Shown here piece by piece: positions 15,090-22,091 of a stretch of 42,505 bases of DNA. The stretch comes from JANXAZ01 sp964504655 (GTDB lineage: Bacteria; Pseudomonadota; Alphaproteobacteria; Geminicoccales; Geminicoccaceae). The notes under the pieces are model-generated. The model was not told the DNA's origin. It did not search any database and saw only the letters and a list, made by a program, of their open reading frames with translations. Positions within the stretch are counted from its first letter, which is position 1. Each line of letters starts with the position of its first letter. Location of the stretch: contig CAZDFD010000034.1 in the NCBI GenBank assembly GCA_964504655.1, forward strand, positions 1 to 42,505, given 5' to 3'. A program made the position numbers and the translations under genes.

Positions 15090-16544
15090 ATGCGCGGCAA
15101 GAACGTCCTCGTCATCATGTCCGACGAGCACAGCAAGCGGGTCATGGGTGCCTACGGGACGCCCCGGATCCGGACCCCGAACCTCGACCGGCTGGCCGCG
15201 TGCGGCACGCTGTTCGAGAACGCCTACACCCCCTGCCCGATCTGCGTGCCGGCGCGCGCCGCCTTCGCCACCGGCCGCTGGGTGCACCGGATCGGCTACT
15301 GGGACAATGCGCACCCCTATCTCGGCACCCCGCCCTCCTGGGGGCACCGGCTGCAGGCCGAGGGGATCCGCTGCGAGTCGATCGGCAAGCTGCACTACCG
15401 CGCGGCCGAGGACCCGACCGGCTTCGACAACGAGATCCTGCCCATGCACGTGCTCGACGGGAAGGGCGACGTTCAGGCGCTGATCCGCCGCCCCCCGCCC
15501 AAGCGGCCGTCCACGGCGCAGCTCGCCGGCGACGCGGGTGCGGGCGAATCGACATATCTGGCCTACGACCGGGCGATCCGCGACGGTGCCGTCGCCTGGC
15601 TCGAGGCCGCGGCCCGCGCGCCCGCGCCACGGCCCTGGTGCCTGTTCGTCTCCTTCGTCTGCCCGCATTTTCCCCTGGTCGCACCACGCGAGTTCTTCGA
15701 CCTCTACCCCCTGGACAAGCTGCCTTTGCCGCGCTTCCGCGGGCCCGGCGAGTTCCCGGACCATCCGGTGCTGGAAACACTCCGCCGCATCCAGGACTAC
15801 GAGGACCATTTCAAGGACGAGGAGCACGTCAAGATCGCGCTCGCCGCCTACTGGGGCATGGTCTCCTTCCTCGACCACAACATCGGCCAGGTCCTGGCGG
15901 CGCTCGAGCGGACCGGCCTCGCCAAGGACACGCTCGTGATCTACACGAGCGATCATGGCGACAATCTCGGCACCCGGACCTTCTGGGGCAAATCCAACAT
16001 GTACGAGGAGAGCGTGGCGGTGCCCCTGGTCCTGGCCGGGCCGGACGTGCCGCGCGGCCGGCGGGTCGGCACCGTCGCCAACCTCGTGGACTGCTACCCG
16101 ACCATCGTCCAGGCGGTCGGCCTCGAGCCCGCGCCCGAGGAGCGGGACCTGCCCGGCCGTTCGCTCCTGGACCTCGCCACCGGCCCCGAAGTGGAGCGGG
16201 TCGGCTTCTCCGAGTACCACGCGGTCGGCTCGACCACCGGCATCTTCATGGTCCGCTTCGGCCGCTACAAATACGTCCACTACGAGGGCCACCGGCCGCA
16301 GCTCTTCGACCTCGAGGCCGATCCCTTCGAATCCCGCGATCTCGCCCTCCTGCCCGGCCACGAGGCGGTCTTGGCCGAGGGCCAGCGGCGATTGCGCGCG
16401 ATCTGCGACCCGGCCGAGGTGACCGCCCGCGCCTTCGCCGACCAGGAGGCGGCGATCGCGCGCCTGGGCGGCCGCGACAAGCTGCTCTCGATGGGCTCCT
16501 ACCCCTACACCCCCGCCCCCGGCGAACAACCCCGCTGGGCCTGA
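15090..16544 (+). CDS. Sulfatase (choline-sulfatase/arylsulfatase-like), second copy
   Basis: A 484-residue formylglycine-dependent sulfatase. It opens KNVLVIMSDEHSKRVMGAYG (D12, E13 metal region), has PCPICVPARAAFATGR with the Cys-x-Pro-x-Arg site at C52-R56, and YTSDHGDNLG with D288 and H289. The C-terminal third (FGRYKYVHYEGHRPQLFDLE, then DPFESRDLA) is typical of choline-sulfatase-like enzymes. No signal peptide is visible, so the enzyme should be cytoplasmic. It follows the second tctC, and the spacer contains the duplicated block CGCCGGCCGCGGCC. With the first sulfatase it makes a mirror-image receptor-sulfatase pair. The substrate is unknown. Confidence 0.92.
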   Translation: MRGKNVLVIMSDEHSKRVMGAYGTPRIRTPNLDRLAACGTLFENAYTPCPICVPARAAFATGRWVHRIGYWDNAHPYLGTPPSWGHRLQAEGIRCESIGKLHYRAAEDPTGFDNEILPMHVLDGKGDVQALIRRPPPKRPSTAQLAGDAGAGESTYLAYDRAIRDGAVAWLEAAARAPAPRPWCLFVSFVCPHFPLVAPREFFDLYPLDKLPLPRFRGPGEFPDHPVLETLRRIQDYEDHFKDEEHVKIALAAYWGMVSFLDHNIGQVLAALERTGLAKDTLVIYTSDHGDNLGTRTFWGKSNMYEESVAVPLVLAGPDVPRGRRVGTVANLVDCYPTIVQAVGLEPAPEERDLPGRSLLDLATGPEVERVGFSEYHAVGSTTGIFMVRFGRYKYVHYEGHRPQLFDLEADPFESRDLALLPGHEAVLAEGQRRLRAICDPAEVTARAFADQEAAIARLGGRDKLLSMGSYPYTPAPGEQPRWA

Positions 16545-16580
16545 CGCCGCGGGACCATGGCCAGCGGGCGCGGCTCCCGC

Positions 16581-16607
16581 TTGACGCCTTCGATCCTATG
16601 CTATAGG
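16581..16607 (+). promoter_or_regulatory. Candidate promoter of a leaderless transcript
   Basis: TTGACG (16581-16586), a 15-base spacer and TATAGG (16602-16607) lie in an unusually AT-rich patch. The expected transcription start falls within a few bases of the ATG at 16617, and no clear ribosome site precedes that ATG. The 15-base spacer is shorter than ideal. Confidence 0.4.
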
Positions 16608-16616
16608 TTCTTGGTC

Positions 16617-17399
16617 ATGACCACGGCCGCCCGTCCCCTCCCCGTCACCCGGCTCCGCCGCCGGCGGGTCGTCTGGCGCTCGCTCGCCGGTCTGCCGGCC
16701 ACGGCCATCGCCCGGCTGGAGCGGCTGGCCGACGCCGATCTCGATCGGCTGCTCGCCGACCCGCGCACCGAGGCCGTGGCCGCCTGCTGGGAAGAGCTCG
16801 ACGGTCTCGCCGTGGATGCCCGGCTCGCCCGCATGGCCGCCGTCGCCGCCGACCTGATCGAGGAGGGGCTCGCCACCGGCGATCTCCGGGTCGCGGGCTT
16901 CGTCCTGGCCGAGCTGCGCGCCCGCCGCGACGCGCGCGCGAGCCTGGCGGCCCTCCTCCTGGCCCGCCGCCGCGCCGTCCTGGCGGCCCTGCCGCCGCCC
17001 GGCGCGCGCGCCGCGGGCGGCCGCTCGATGCTGCGAGCGGTGACCGCCCGCGCCCGCCTCGTCCGCGCGCTGGCGCGCGAGCTCGAGGACCGCCACGCCG
17101 CGGCGCCGCCGCCCGGGCCCGCGGTCGCGGGCTCGGGGCCGTGCGGGCCCGCCTCGGACTCGGGCCCGCCGCCCGCCCCGGACGTTCGGTCGCGGGCCCG
17201 GCCGGCCGAAGATCGGCTAACCTGGAGGCTGGCGTGCCGCCGTCCCGGCGGCCGCGCGGGAGCGCCTCCATGGCCGTCGTCACCGGCTACGAACGTCCGA
17301 TCACCACCGAGAGCCTGGCCTTCCTGGGCCCGCTCCTCGCGATCGAGGCCACCGGCGTCGACCGCATCGTCGCCACCACGGTCTACGGCTACCGGCTGA
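16617..17399 (+). CDS. Hypothetical Arg/Ala/Leu-rich protein
   Basis: I do not recognise this gene. The frame has strong third-position GC bias and a sensible sequence for about 170 residues: a basic N-terminus (TRLRRRRVVW), then several predicted helices rich in Ala, Leu and Arg (LAGLPATAIARLERLADADL, AARMAAV-type and LAELRARRDARASLAALLLA segments). The helices could be a small DNA- or protein-binding fold related to phage-type or helix-turn-helix proteins. The last 90 residues are Pro/Gly-rich and then run 130 bases into the next gene in another frame, which suggests either a true overlap or a frameshift near 17200. I start it at ATG 16617 rather than 16557 because of the promoter-like element just upstream. 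Existence is moderately supported. Confidence 0.5.
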   Translation: MTTAARPLPVTRLRRRRVVWRSLAGLPATAIARLERLADADLDRLLADPRTEAVAACWEELDGLAVDARLARMAAVAADLIEEGLATGDLRVAGFVLAELRARRDARASLAALLLARRRAVLAALPPPGARAAGGRSMLRAVTARARLVRALARELEDRHAAAPPPGPAVAGSGPCGPASDSGPPPAPDVRSRARPAEDRLTWRLACRRPGGRAGAPPWPSSPATNVRSPPRAWPSWARSSRSRPPASTASSPPRSTATG

Positions 17400-18529
17400 G
17401 CCTGCTCGGCCGCTTCGACTACACGAGCGAGGCGGCCCTGGCCCGCTCGCCGGTCACCGGCCTCGAGGTCGAGCTGCTCGACGGCGAGCCGGTCCTGAGC
17501 GTGACCGACTTCCGCGTGCCGTTCGGCGAGCTCCAGGACCTGCCGCAGATCCTCGCGGGTGACGACACCATCACCGCCGGCAGCGGCCTCGGATCGAACA
17601 CCCTCGTGGGCCATGCCGGCGACGACCTCGTGACCGGCGGGCCGTCGGCCGACCTGCTCGACGGCGGTCCGGGCGTCGACCGGCTGCACGGCGGTGCCGG
17701 CTACGACATCTACTATGTCGACCGGCCCGAGGATCTGATCGAGGACCCGGACGGCGGCCAGGTGCTGCTGCGCGGCAAGCTCTACGTCCTGCCCGAGCCG
17801 CTCGACGCGCTCGCGGTCGCCCCGGGCGGCAAGGGGGCCACGCTCGTCGGGAACGGCCTCGACAACTTCCTTCTCGGCCGCGGCGGCAAGGATCGGCTCG
17901 AGGGGCTCGAGGGCGACGACTATCTGGAGGGTGGCTCGGGTGCCGACACGCTCGTGGGTGGCCCGGGCGACGATTTCTACGTGATCCAGGACGGCAAGGA
18001 CCGTGTCGTCGAGCTGGCCGGCGAGGGCACCGACACCGCCCGCGCGACCACCGGCTGGACCATGTCGGCCGAGGTCGAGCGGCTCGAGGCCTTCGGTCGC
18101 AACCTCAAGCTCGTCGGCAACGATCTGGCCAACGAGATCCTGGTGGGCGGGATCGCCAAGCTGGTCGACGGCGGCGGCGGCGACGACCTGATCGCCCTCG
18201 GCGAAGGCAGGACCTCGATCCTGGGCGGCCTCGGGGCCGACCGGATCGTCTGGGGCCGGCTCGACGGTGCGGCCTACAGCCTGCGCGACTTCGCCCCGGC
18301 CTCGGGCGACGTGCTCGATCTGGGCGGGCTGCTCGGCCCGGCCGCGAGCCTCGACCCTTTGGCCTGGCTGCGGCTCGCCCCGGGCAAGGGGGGCGCCCTC
18401 CTCGAGGTCGACCCGGACGGTCCCGAGGGGATCGCGGGATGGACGCCCCTGGTCCTCTTGGCAGACGTCCCTGCGGGCACCGCGGCGCTCGAGGCGCTGG
18501 TCGCGGCGGGTGCGATCGAGCTCGGCTGA
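17270..18529 (+). CDS. RTX-type calcium-binding protein (hemolysin-type repeats)
   Basis: A 419-residue acidic, Gly/Asp-rich protein. After a short N-domain (1-95) come clusters of GGxGxDxLx nonapeptides at about 96-150 (for example GGPGVDRLHGGAGYD), 190-240 (LEGGSGADTLVGGPGDD) and 280-330. These form calcium-bound beta-rolls in secreted proteins. RTX proteins leave through type I secretion using an uncleaved C-terminal signal, and none has a Sec peptide, as here. The C-terminal 80 residues are hydrophobic/acidic (FAPASGDVLDLGGLLG), resembling the family's secretion-signal region. No type I secretion genes are in the window and no enzyme domain is visible. GGGAG lies 7 bases before the ATG. 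Confidence 0.85.
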   Translation: MAVVTGYERPITTESLAFLGPLLAIEATGVDRIVATTVYGYRLSLLGRFDYTSEAALARSPVTGLEVELLDGEPVLSVTDFRVPFGELQDLPQILAGDDTITAGSGLGSNTLVGHAGDDLVTGGPSADLLDGGPGVDRLHGGAGYDIYYVDRPEDLIEDPDGGQVLLRGKLYVLPEPLDALAVAPGGKGATLVGNGLDNFLLGRGGKDRLEGLEGDDYLEGGSGADTLVGGPGDDFYVIQDGKDRVVELAGEGTDTARATTGWTMSAEVERLEAFGRNLKLVGNDLANEILVGGIAKLVDGGGGDDLIALGEGRTSILGGLGADRIVWGRLDGAAYSLRDFAPASGDVLDLGGLLGPAASLDPLAWLRLAPGKGGALLEVDPDGPEGIAGWTPLVLLADVPAGTAALEALVAAGAIELG

Positions 18530-18624
18530 GGGGGTCCGGGGCGAGCGGGGCGGCCCCGCCCGGGACGCGCTGGTCGTCCGTGGCCGCCGCGGCTTGGATG
18601 GGCCGGCCCCGACGGGAGGACAGG

Positions 18625-19776
18625 ATGAACCCCGACAGCCTCGCCTGGAACGAGCGGCTCGTGGGCGTGCCGGGCGGAGCCGCGCGGCTCGACACGCCGG
18701 CCCTCGTCCTCGACCTCGACGCCTTCGAGGCCAACCTCGAGGCCATGGCGGCCGTGGCCCGCCGCCACCGGGTCGGGCTGCGCCCGCACGCCAAGACCCA
18801 CAAATGCGTCGCCGTCGCCGAGGCGCAGCGGGCGGCGGGCGAGGTGGTGGGCTTCTGTTGCGCCAAGCTCGGGGAGGCCGAGGCGCTCGCCCGGGGCGGG
18901 CTGGACGGCCTCCTCCTCACCGCACCGGTGCTCGGCCCGAGCAAGATCCCGCGCCTTCTGGCACTCGCCGGCCGGCTGCGCGACCTGGCCGTCGTGGTCG
19001 ACGATCCGGGCAACCTGCGCGAGCTCGCCGAGGCCGCCGCCGCCGCGGCTGTCCGCCTGGGGGTGCTGGTCGTGGTCGACGTGGGCTCGCACCGCTTCGG
19101 GGTGACCTCGGTCGAGGACGCGGTCGCCCTCGGCCGGCTGGCCGTGGCAGCGCCCGCGCTCGAGCTCCGCGGCATCCAGGGCTATGCCGGGCGGATCCAG
19201 CACCTCCCCTCCTACGCGGAGCGGGTGGCCGCGACCCGGCCGGTCAACGCCCTCCTGGCCCGCGTCCGCGACGCCTTCCGCGCGGCCGGCCTCGCCTGCC
19301 CGATCGTCACCGGCTCGGGCACCGGCACGCACGCCGAGGACGCGAGCATGGGCGTCTTCACCGAGCTCCAGGTCGGCTCCTACCCGTTCATGGACGTCGA
19401 CTACCTCGCCTGCGATCTGACCGGCGACGGCAGCCGGCCGTTCCGGCCGGCGCTGTTCGTCTGGACCCGGGTGGTGAGCAACCGCCAGGCCGGGTTCGTC
19501 ACGACCGACGCCGGCAGCAAGTGCTTCGCCACCGACGGGCCGGCGCCGGCCGTGGCGGCGGGGGCACCGCCGGGCTCGACCTACGCCATGTTCGGCGACC
19601 AGTTCGGGCGGATCGACCTGCCGGCGGGCTGCAACGGACTGCCGCTCGGCACGCTCGTCGCCTGCATCGCGCCGCACTGCGACCCGACGGTCAATCTCTG
19701 GGACCACGTCGTGGCCGTGCGCGGCGGCACGGTCGAGGCGATCTGGCCGATCGAGGGGCGGGGTGCGGTCGCCTGA
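18625..19776 (+). CDS. D-threonine aldolase/D-serine dehydratase family PLP enzyme
   Basis: A 383-residue fold-type III (alanine-racemase-like) PLP enzyme. LDTPALVLDLDAFEANLEAM (22-41) begins the barrel. RPHAKTHK (53-60) holds the PLP lysine K57. The C-terminal beta domain ends with PHCDPTVNLWD, whose H351 and D353 occupy the family's metal-ligand pair. Such enzymes split D-threonine or other D-3-hydroxy amino acids to glycine plus an aldehyde, or deaminate D-serine; the choice cannot be made from sequence alone. GGGAGGA lies 4-5 bases before ATG 18625, which fixes the start well inside a longer open frame. It follows the RTX gene by 95 bases. Confidence 0.88.
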   Translation: MNPDSLAWNERLVGVPGGAARLDTPALVLDLDAFEANLEAMAAVARRHRVGLRPHAKTHKCVAVAEAQRAAGEVVGFCCAKLGEAEALARGGLDGLLLTAPVLGPSKIPRLLALAGRLRDLAVVVDDPGNLRELAEAAAAAAVRLGVLVVVDVGSHRFGVTSVEDAVALGRLAVAAPALELRGIQGYAGRIQHLPSYAERVAATRPVNALLARVRDAFRAAGLACPIVTGSGTGTHAEDASMGVFTELQVGSYPFMDVDYLACDLTGDGSRPFRPALFVWTRVVSNRQAGFVTTDAGSKCFATDGPAPAVAAGAPPGSTYAMFGDQFGRIDLPAGCNGLPLGTLVACIAPHCDPTVNLWDHVVAVRGGTVEAIWPIEGRGAVA

Positions 19777-19794
19777 GGCGGCCGGCGCAGCCGC

Positions 19795-19997
19795 TCAGAC
19801 CGAGCTGCCGACCGCCGCCACGACCACGATCCACAAGAGGAAGGCGGCCACGAGCACCGGCCCGAGCGCTCCGAACACCTCGGGCTCGGGGACGGAATCG
19901 AGGACACGCGGCGCGGTCTCGGCGGGGGACGGCCCGGCGTCCTCGTCGTCCTCGAGGTGCCGGCTCNNNNNNNNNNCGGCTGGTCGATCGGCGGCAT
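19795..19997 (-). CDS. Small single-span membrane protein, interrupted by assembly gap
   Basis: The minus strand reads an acidic segment (HLEDDEDAGPSPAETAPRVL), then a membrane helix (FGALGPVLVAAFLLWIVVVA) and the end AVGSSV with TGA at 19795-19797. Upstream of the N-run an ATG at 19997 gives MPPIDQP, with CCGGAG about 10 bases before it. The two pieces are out of frame if the gap is exactly ten bases, which only means the 10-N run is a placeholder. I do not recognise the protein; it looks like a short tail-anchored or bitopic protein with an acidic cytoplasmic arm. True length is unknown. It converges on the D-threonine-aldolase gene with an 18-base gap. Confidence 0.5.
19967..19976. other. 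Assembly gap (10 N)
   Basis: Ten consecutive N characters mark a scaffold join or masked stretch. The order of the sequence on either side is therefore an assembly statement and not direct reading. The gap lies inside the small membrane-protein gene. Confidence 0.99.
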
Positions 19998-20192
19998 GGT
20001 CGAGGCAGGCTCCGGAAGGTCGCGGTGGGCAAGCAGACGGGCGACCCGTTTTTCTTACCCGTACCCCGTCTAGCCGGTGCCGGTAAAGGATCGGTCACGG
20101 CCGCGCGCCATCCGGGTGCTCGGCGTGGCATGCGCACCACGGAGTGCGCCCCGGCCCGCGCTTCGGCATGCCCGGTCCGGCGCCGGCGGCGG

Positions 20193-20221
20193 TTGCGGCC
20201 ACCGCCCGGGCTGCCTAGGAG
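20193..20221 (+). promoter_or_regulatory. Candidate promoter for the enolase-superfamily gene
   Basis: TTGCGG (20193-20198), a 17-base spacer and TAGGAG (20216-20221) lie about 30 bases before ATG 20251. The -10 is weak but resembles the TAAGGA used before tRNA-Trp. Apart from this, I see nothing recognisable in 19998-20250. Confidence 0.3.
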
Positions 20222-20250
20222 CCGGACGGGACGCGGTCCGGGAGGCGAGG

Positions 20251-21372
20251 ATGCGGATCACCGAGGTCGAGGCGCTCTATCTGCGGCTGCCGCAGATCCA
20301 GGCGCGGACCGATTCGAGCCAGGACGCGCTCCTGATCCGGGTCGGCACCGACGCCGGCATCACCGGCTGGGGCGAGGTCGACAGTTGCCCCTGGGCGGTC
20401 AAGGCGGCGATCGAGGCGCCGGTCTCGCACACCATCGCGGGTGGGCTTAGCCAGCTCCTGATCGGCCAGGACCCGCTCGAGATCGGCCGGCTGTGGCGGC
20501 GGATGTACGAGGCGACGCTCTATTGCGGCCGCGACGGCCTGTTCGTCCACGCCATGGCCGGGATCGACCTGGCGCTCTGGGACATCAAGGGCAAGGCCCT
20601 CGGCCGGCCGGTCTTCGACCTCCTGGGCGGCAGGTTCCGCGACAGGATCCGCGTCTACGCCTCGAACATGTTCCGCTTCACCCCGGCCGAGACCGCCGAC
20701 CGGGTGCGCTGGTGCAAGGACCAGGGCTTCACCGCCGCCAAGTTCGGCTGGGAGCCGTTCGGCCGCTCCGACCTCGCCTTCGACCTCAAGATGCTCGAGG
20801 CGATGCGCAAGGCGGCCGGCCCCGACTTCGACCTCATGCTCGACGTCGGCCTCGTGTGGGACGCCACGACGACGATCCAGCGCGCCCGCGCCTTCGAACC
20901 GTTCGACCTCTACTGGATCGAGGAGCCTCTGCACCCGGACGATCTCGAGGGCTACGGCCGGGTCGCGGCGCGCATCCACCAGCGCCTCGCGGCGGGCGAG
21001 GAGGAGTGCACGCTCCGCGGCTTCAAGCGGCTGATCGACGAGGGCGGGATCGGCCTCGCCCAGATCGACCTCACCCGCTGCGGGCTCTCCCAGGCCATGG
21101 CGATCGCGGCCCATGCCGCGGCCAAGGGCATCCCGGTCGCCAACCACAACTTCACCACCGACATCAACACCGCGGCCTCGCTGCACTTCCTCGCAGCCGT
21201 GCCGAACGCCCTCGTCCTCGAATACTGCGTCGAGCCCTCGGAGATCAGCCGAGCTCTCGCCAAGAACCCGTTCAAGCTCGAGGACGGCTGCTTCAAGATC
21301 CCCGACGCGCCCGGGCTCGGCGTCGAGCCGGACCCGGCCTTGATCGAGAAGTACCTCGTGCGGCAGCTCTGA
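20251..21372 (+). CDS. Enolase-superfamily enzyme (mandelate racemase/sugar-acid dehydratase type)
   Basis: A 373-residue member of the mandelate racemase/muconate lactonizing group. The capping domain is N-terminal, and the barrel carries the metal ligands D198 (LMLDVG), E224 (WIEEPL) and E250 (AAGEEE). Candidate acid/base residues are K164 (AAKFGWEPFG) and H299 (ANHNF). The Lys plus His pair and the KFGW-PFG signature point to the mandelate-racemase subgroup, which acts on aldonate or aldarate sugar acids (dehydration, or galactarolactone-type cycloisomerisation). The exact substrate is not readable. The start at ATG 20251 has GGAGGCGAGG just upstream. Neighbours are the assembly gap on the left and a convergent vapBC pair on the right. 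Confidence 0.88.
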   Translation: MRITEVEALYLRLPQIQARTDSSQDALLIRVGTDAGITGWGEVDSCPWAVKAAIEAPVSHTIAGGLSQLLIGQDPLEIGRLWRRMYEATLYCGRDGLFVHAMAGIDLALWDIKGKALGRPVFDLLGGRFRDRIRVYASNMFRFTPAETADRVRWCKDQGFTAAKFGWEPFGRSDLAFDLKMLEAMRKAAGPDFDLMLDVGLVWDATTTIQRARAFEPFDLYWIEEPLHPDDLEGYGRVAARIHQRLAAGEEECTLRGFKRLIDEGGIGLAQIDLTRCGLSQAMAIAAHAAAKGIPVANHNFTTDINTAASLHFLAAVPNALVLEYCVEPSEISRALAKNPFKLEDGCFKIPDAPGLGVEPDPALIEKYLVRQL

Positions 21373-21393
21373 GCGATGCGCCGGGGCGCGGTC

Positions 21394-21789
21394 TCAATCC
21401 ACGGCGGGGGTGACGTCCGTGGCGCGGAAGTCGGCGCCCTTGAACAGGAGAGGCGCTTCGAGCGCCCGGGCGAGCGCGTAGGCGAAGAGATCGCCGAAAT
21501 TGAGCACCGCTGGCTGTTCACCACGGCCGCGACCGAAGCGGCGCTGTCCTTCCTCGGCCAGCCGCACCTGCTCGAGATCGACCGGTACCACCTCGATGCG
21601 TTGCACCTCGAGGAGACGCCAGACGTCCCGAACCCCTTCCTCGCCGCGCCGCAGCCGGGCCACCCGGAGGGTCTCGAGCAACGTGCCGGCCGACATCACC
21701 AACTCGTGCGCCGACATCGTCGTGATGAACAGCTCACGCTCCGGCTCTCCGAGCAGGACCGCGAGGATCGCCGAGGTGTCGAGCACCAT
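21394..21789 (-). CDS. vapC: VapC-type PIN-domain ribonuclease toxin
   Basis: A 131-residue PIN-domain protein. Acidic active-site residues lie where the family needs them: D4 (MVLDTSAILAVL), E39 (LLETLRV), D100 (NFGDLFAYALA) and D120 (GADFRATDV). VapC toxins cut specific RNAs, usually tRNA or rRNA, when freed from VapB. I start it at ATG 21789, two bases after the vapB stop; a TTG at 21795 would overlap vapB by two bases but does not fit the family N-terminus. Length and motifs look intact, so the toxin is probably active. Confidence 0.92.
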   Translation of the reverse strand: MVLDTSAILAVLLGEPERELFITTMSAHELVMSAGTLLETLRVARLRRGEEGVRDVWRLLEVQRIEVVPVDLEQVRLAEEGQRRFGRGRGEQPAVLNFGDLFAYALARALEAPLLFKGADFRATDVTPAVD

Positions 21790-21791
21790 CC

Positions 21792-22040
21792 TCAAAGGAT
21801 CGGCTGGCCTTCCTCGTCGTACAGGTCCTTGTCCGTGAAGCCCGGGCGGAGATCGGGCAGACTTTCGAAGTGCCGGGCCAGTTCGCGCGTCCGACGGATC
21901 TTCTCCTGGATCCGCGCCTCCTCGAGCGCCGCCTCGCGCTCGAGGGCCGTGACCACGACCTCGGTCAGGCTGCAGCCGCGCCGCTCGGCGAGCTTCTGCG
22001 CGAGCTCACGGGCCCGCCGGTTCCGGATGTGCAGTCCCAT
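21792..22040 (-). CDS. vapB: VapB-type antitoxin (Rv0623-like transcription factor)
   Basis: An 82-residue antitoxin. The N-terminal DNA-binding part reads MGLHIRNRRARELAQKLAER, then GCSLTEVVVTALERE, typical of the Rv0623/PSK-type ribbon-helix-helix group. The acidic C-terminal tail (LRPGFTDKDLYDEEGQPIL) would wrap the toxin. Two ATGs lie six bases apart. AGGAGG abuts the first and lies six bases before the second, so 22040 (MGLHIRN) is the better start and also matches the family. A TTGACC lies upstream at 22084-22089, inside the control region of the divergent amidase gene. VapBC normally represses its own promoter. Confidence 0.92.
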   Translation of the reverse strand: MGLHIRNRRARELAQKLAERRGCSLTEVVVTALEREAALEEARIQEKIRRTRELARHFESLPDLRPGFTDKDLYDEEGQPIL

Positions 22041-22091
22041 GGGCATCCTCCTCGCCTCGTCATCTCGGCCAACCCGGAGCGGGGGTCAACC

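Noticed and set aside
22041..22046. The first ATG of vapB
   Set aside because: The AGGAGG site directly abuts it with no spacing; the second ATG has six bases of spacing and matches the family N-terminus.
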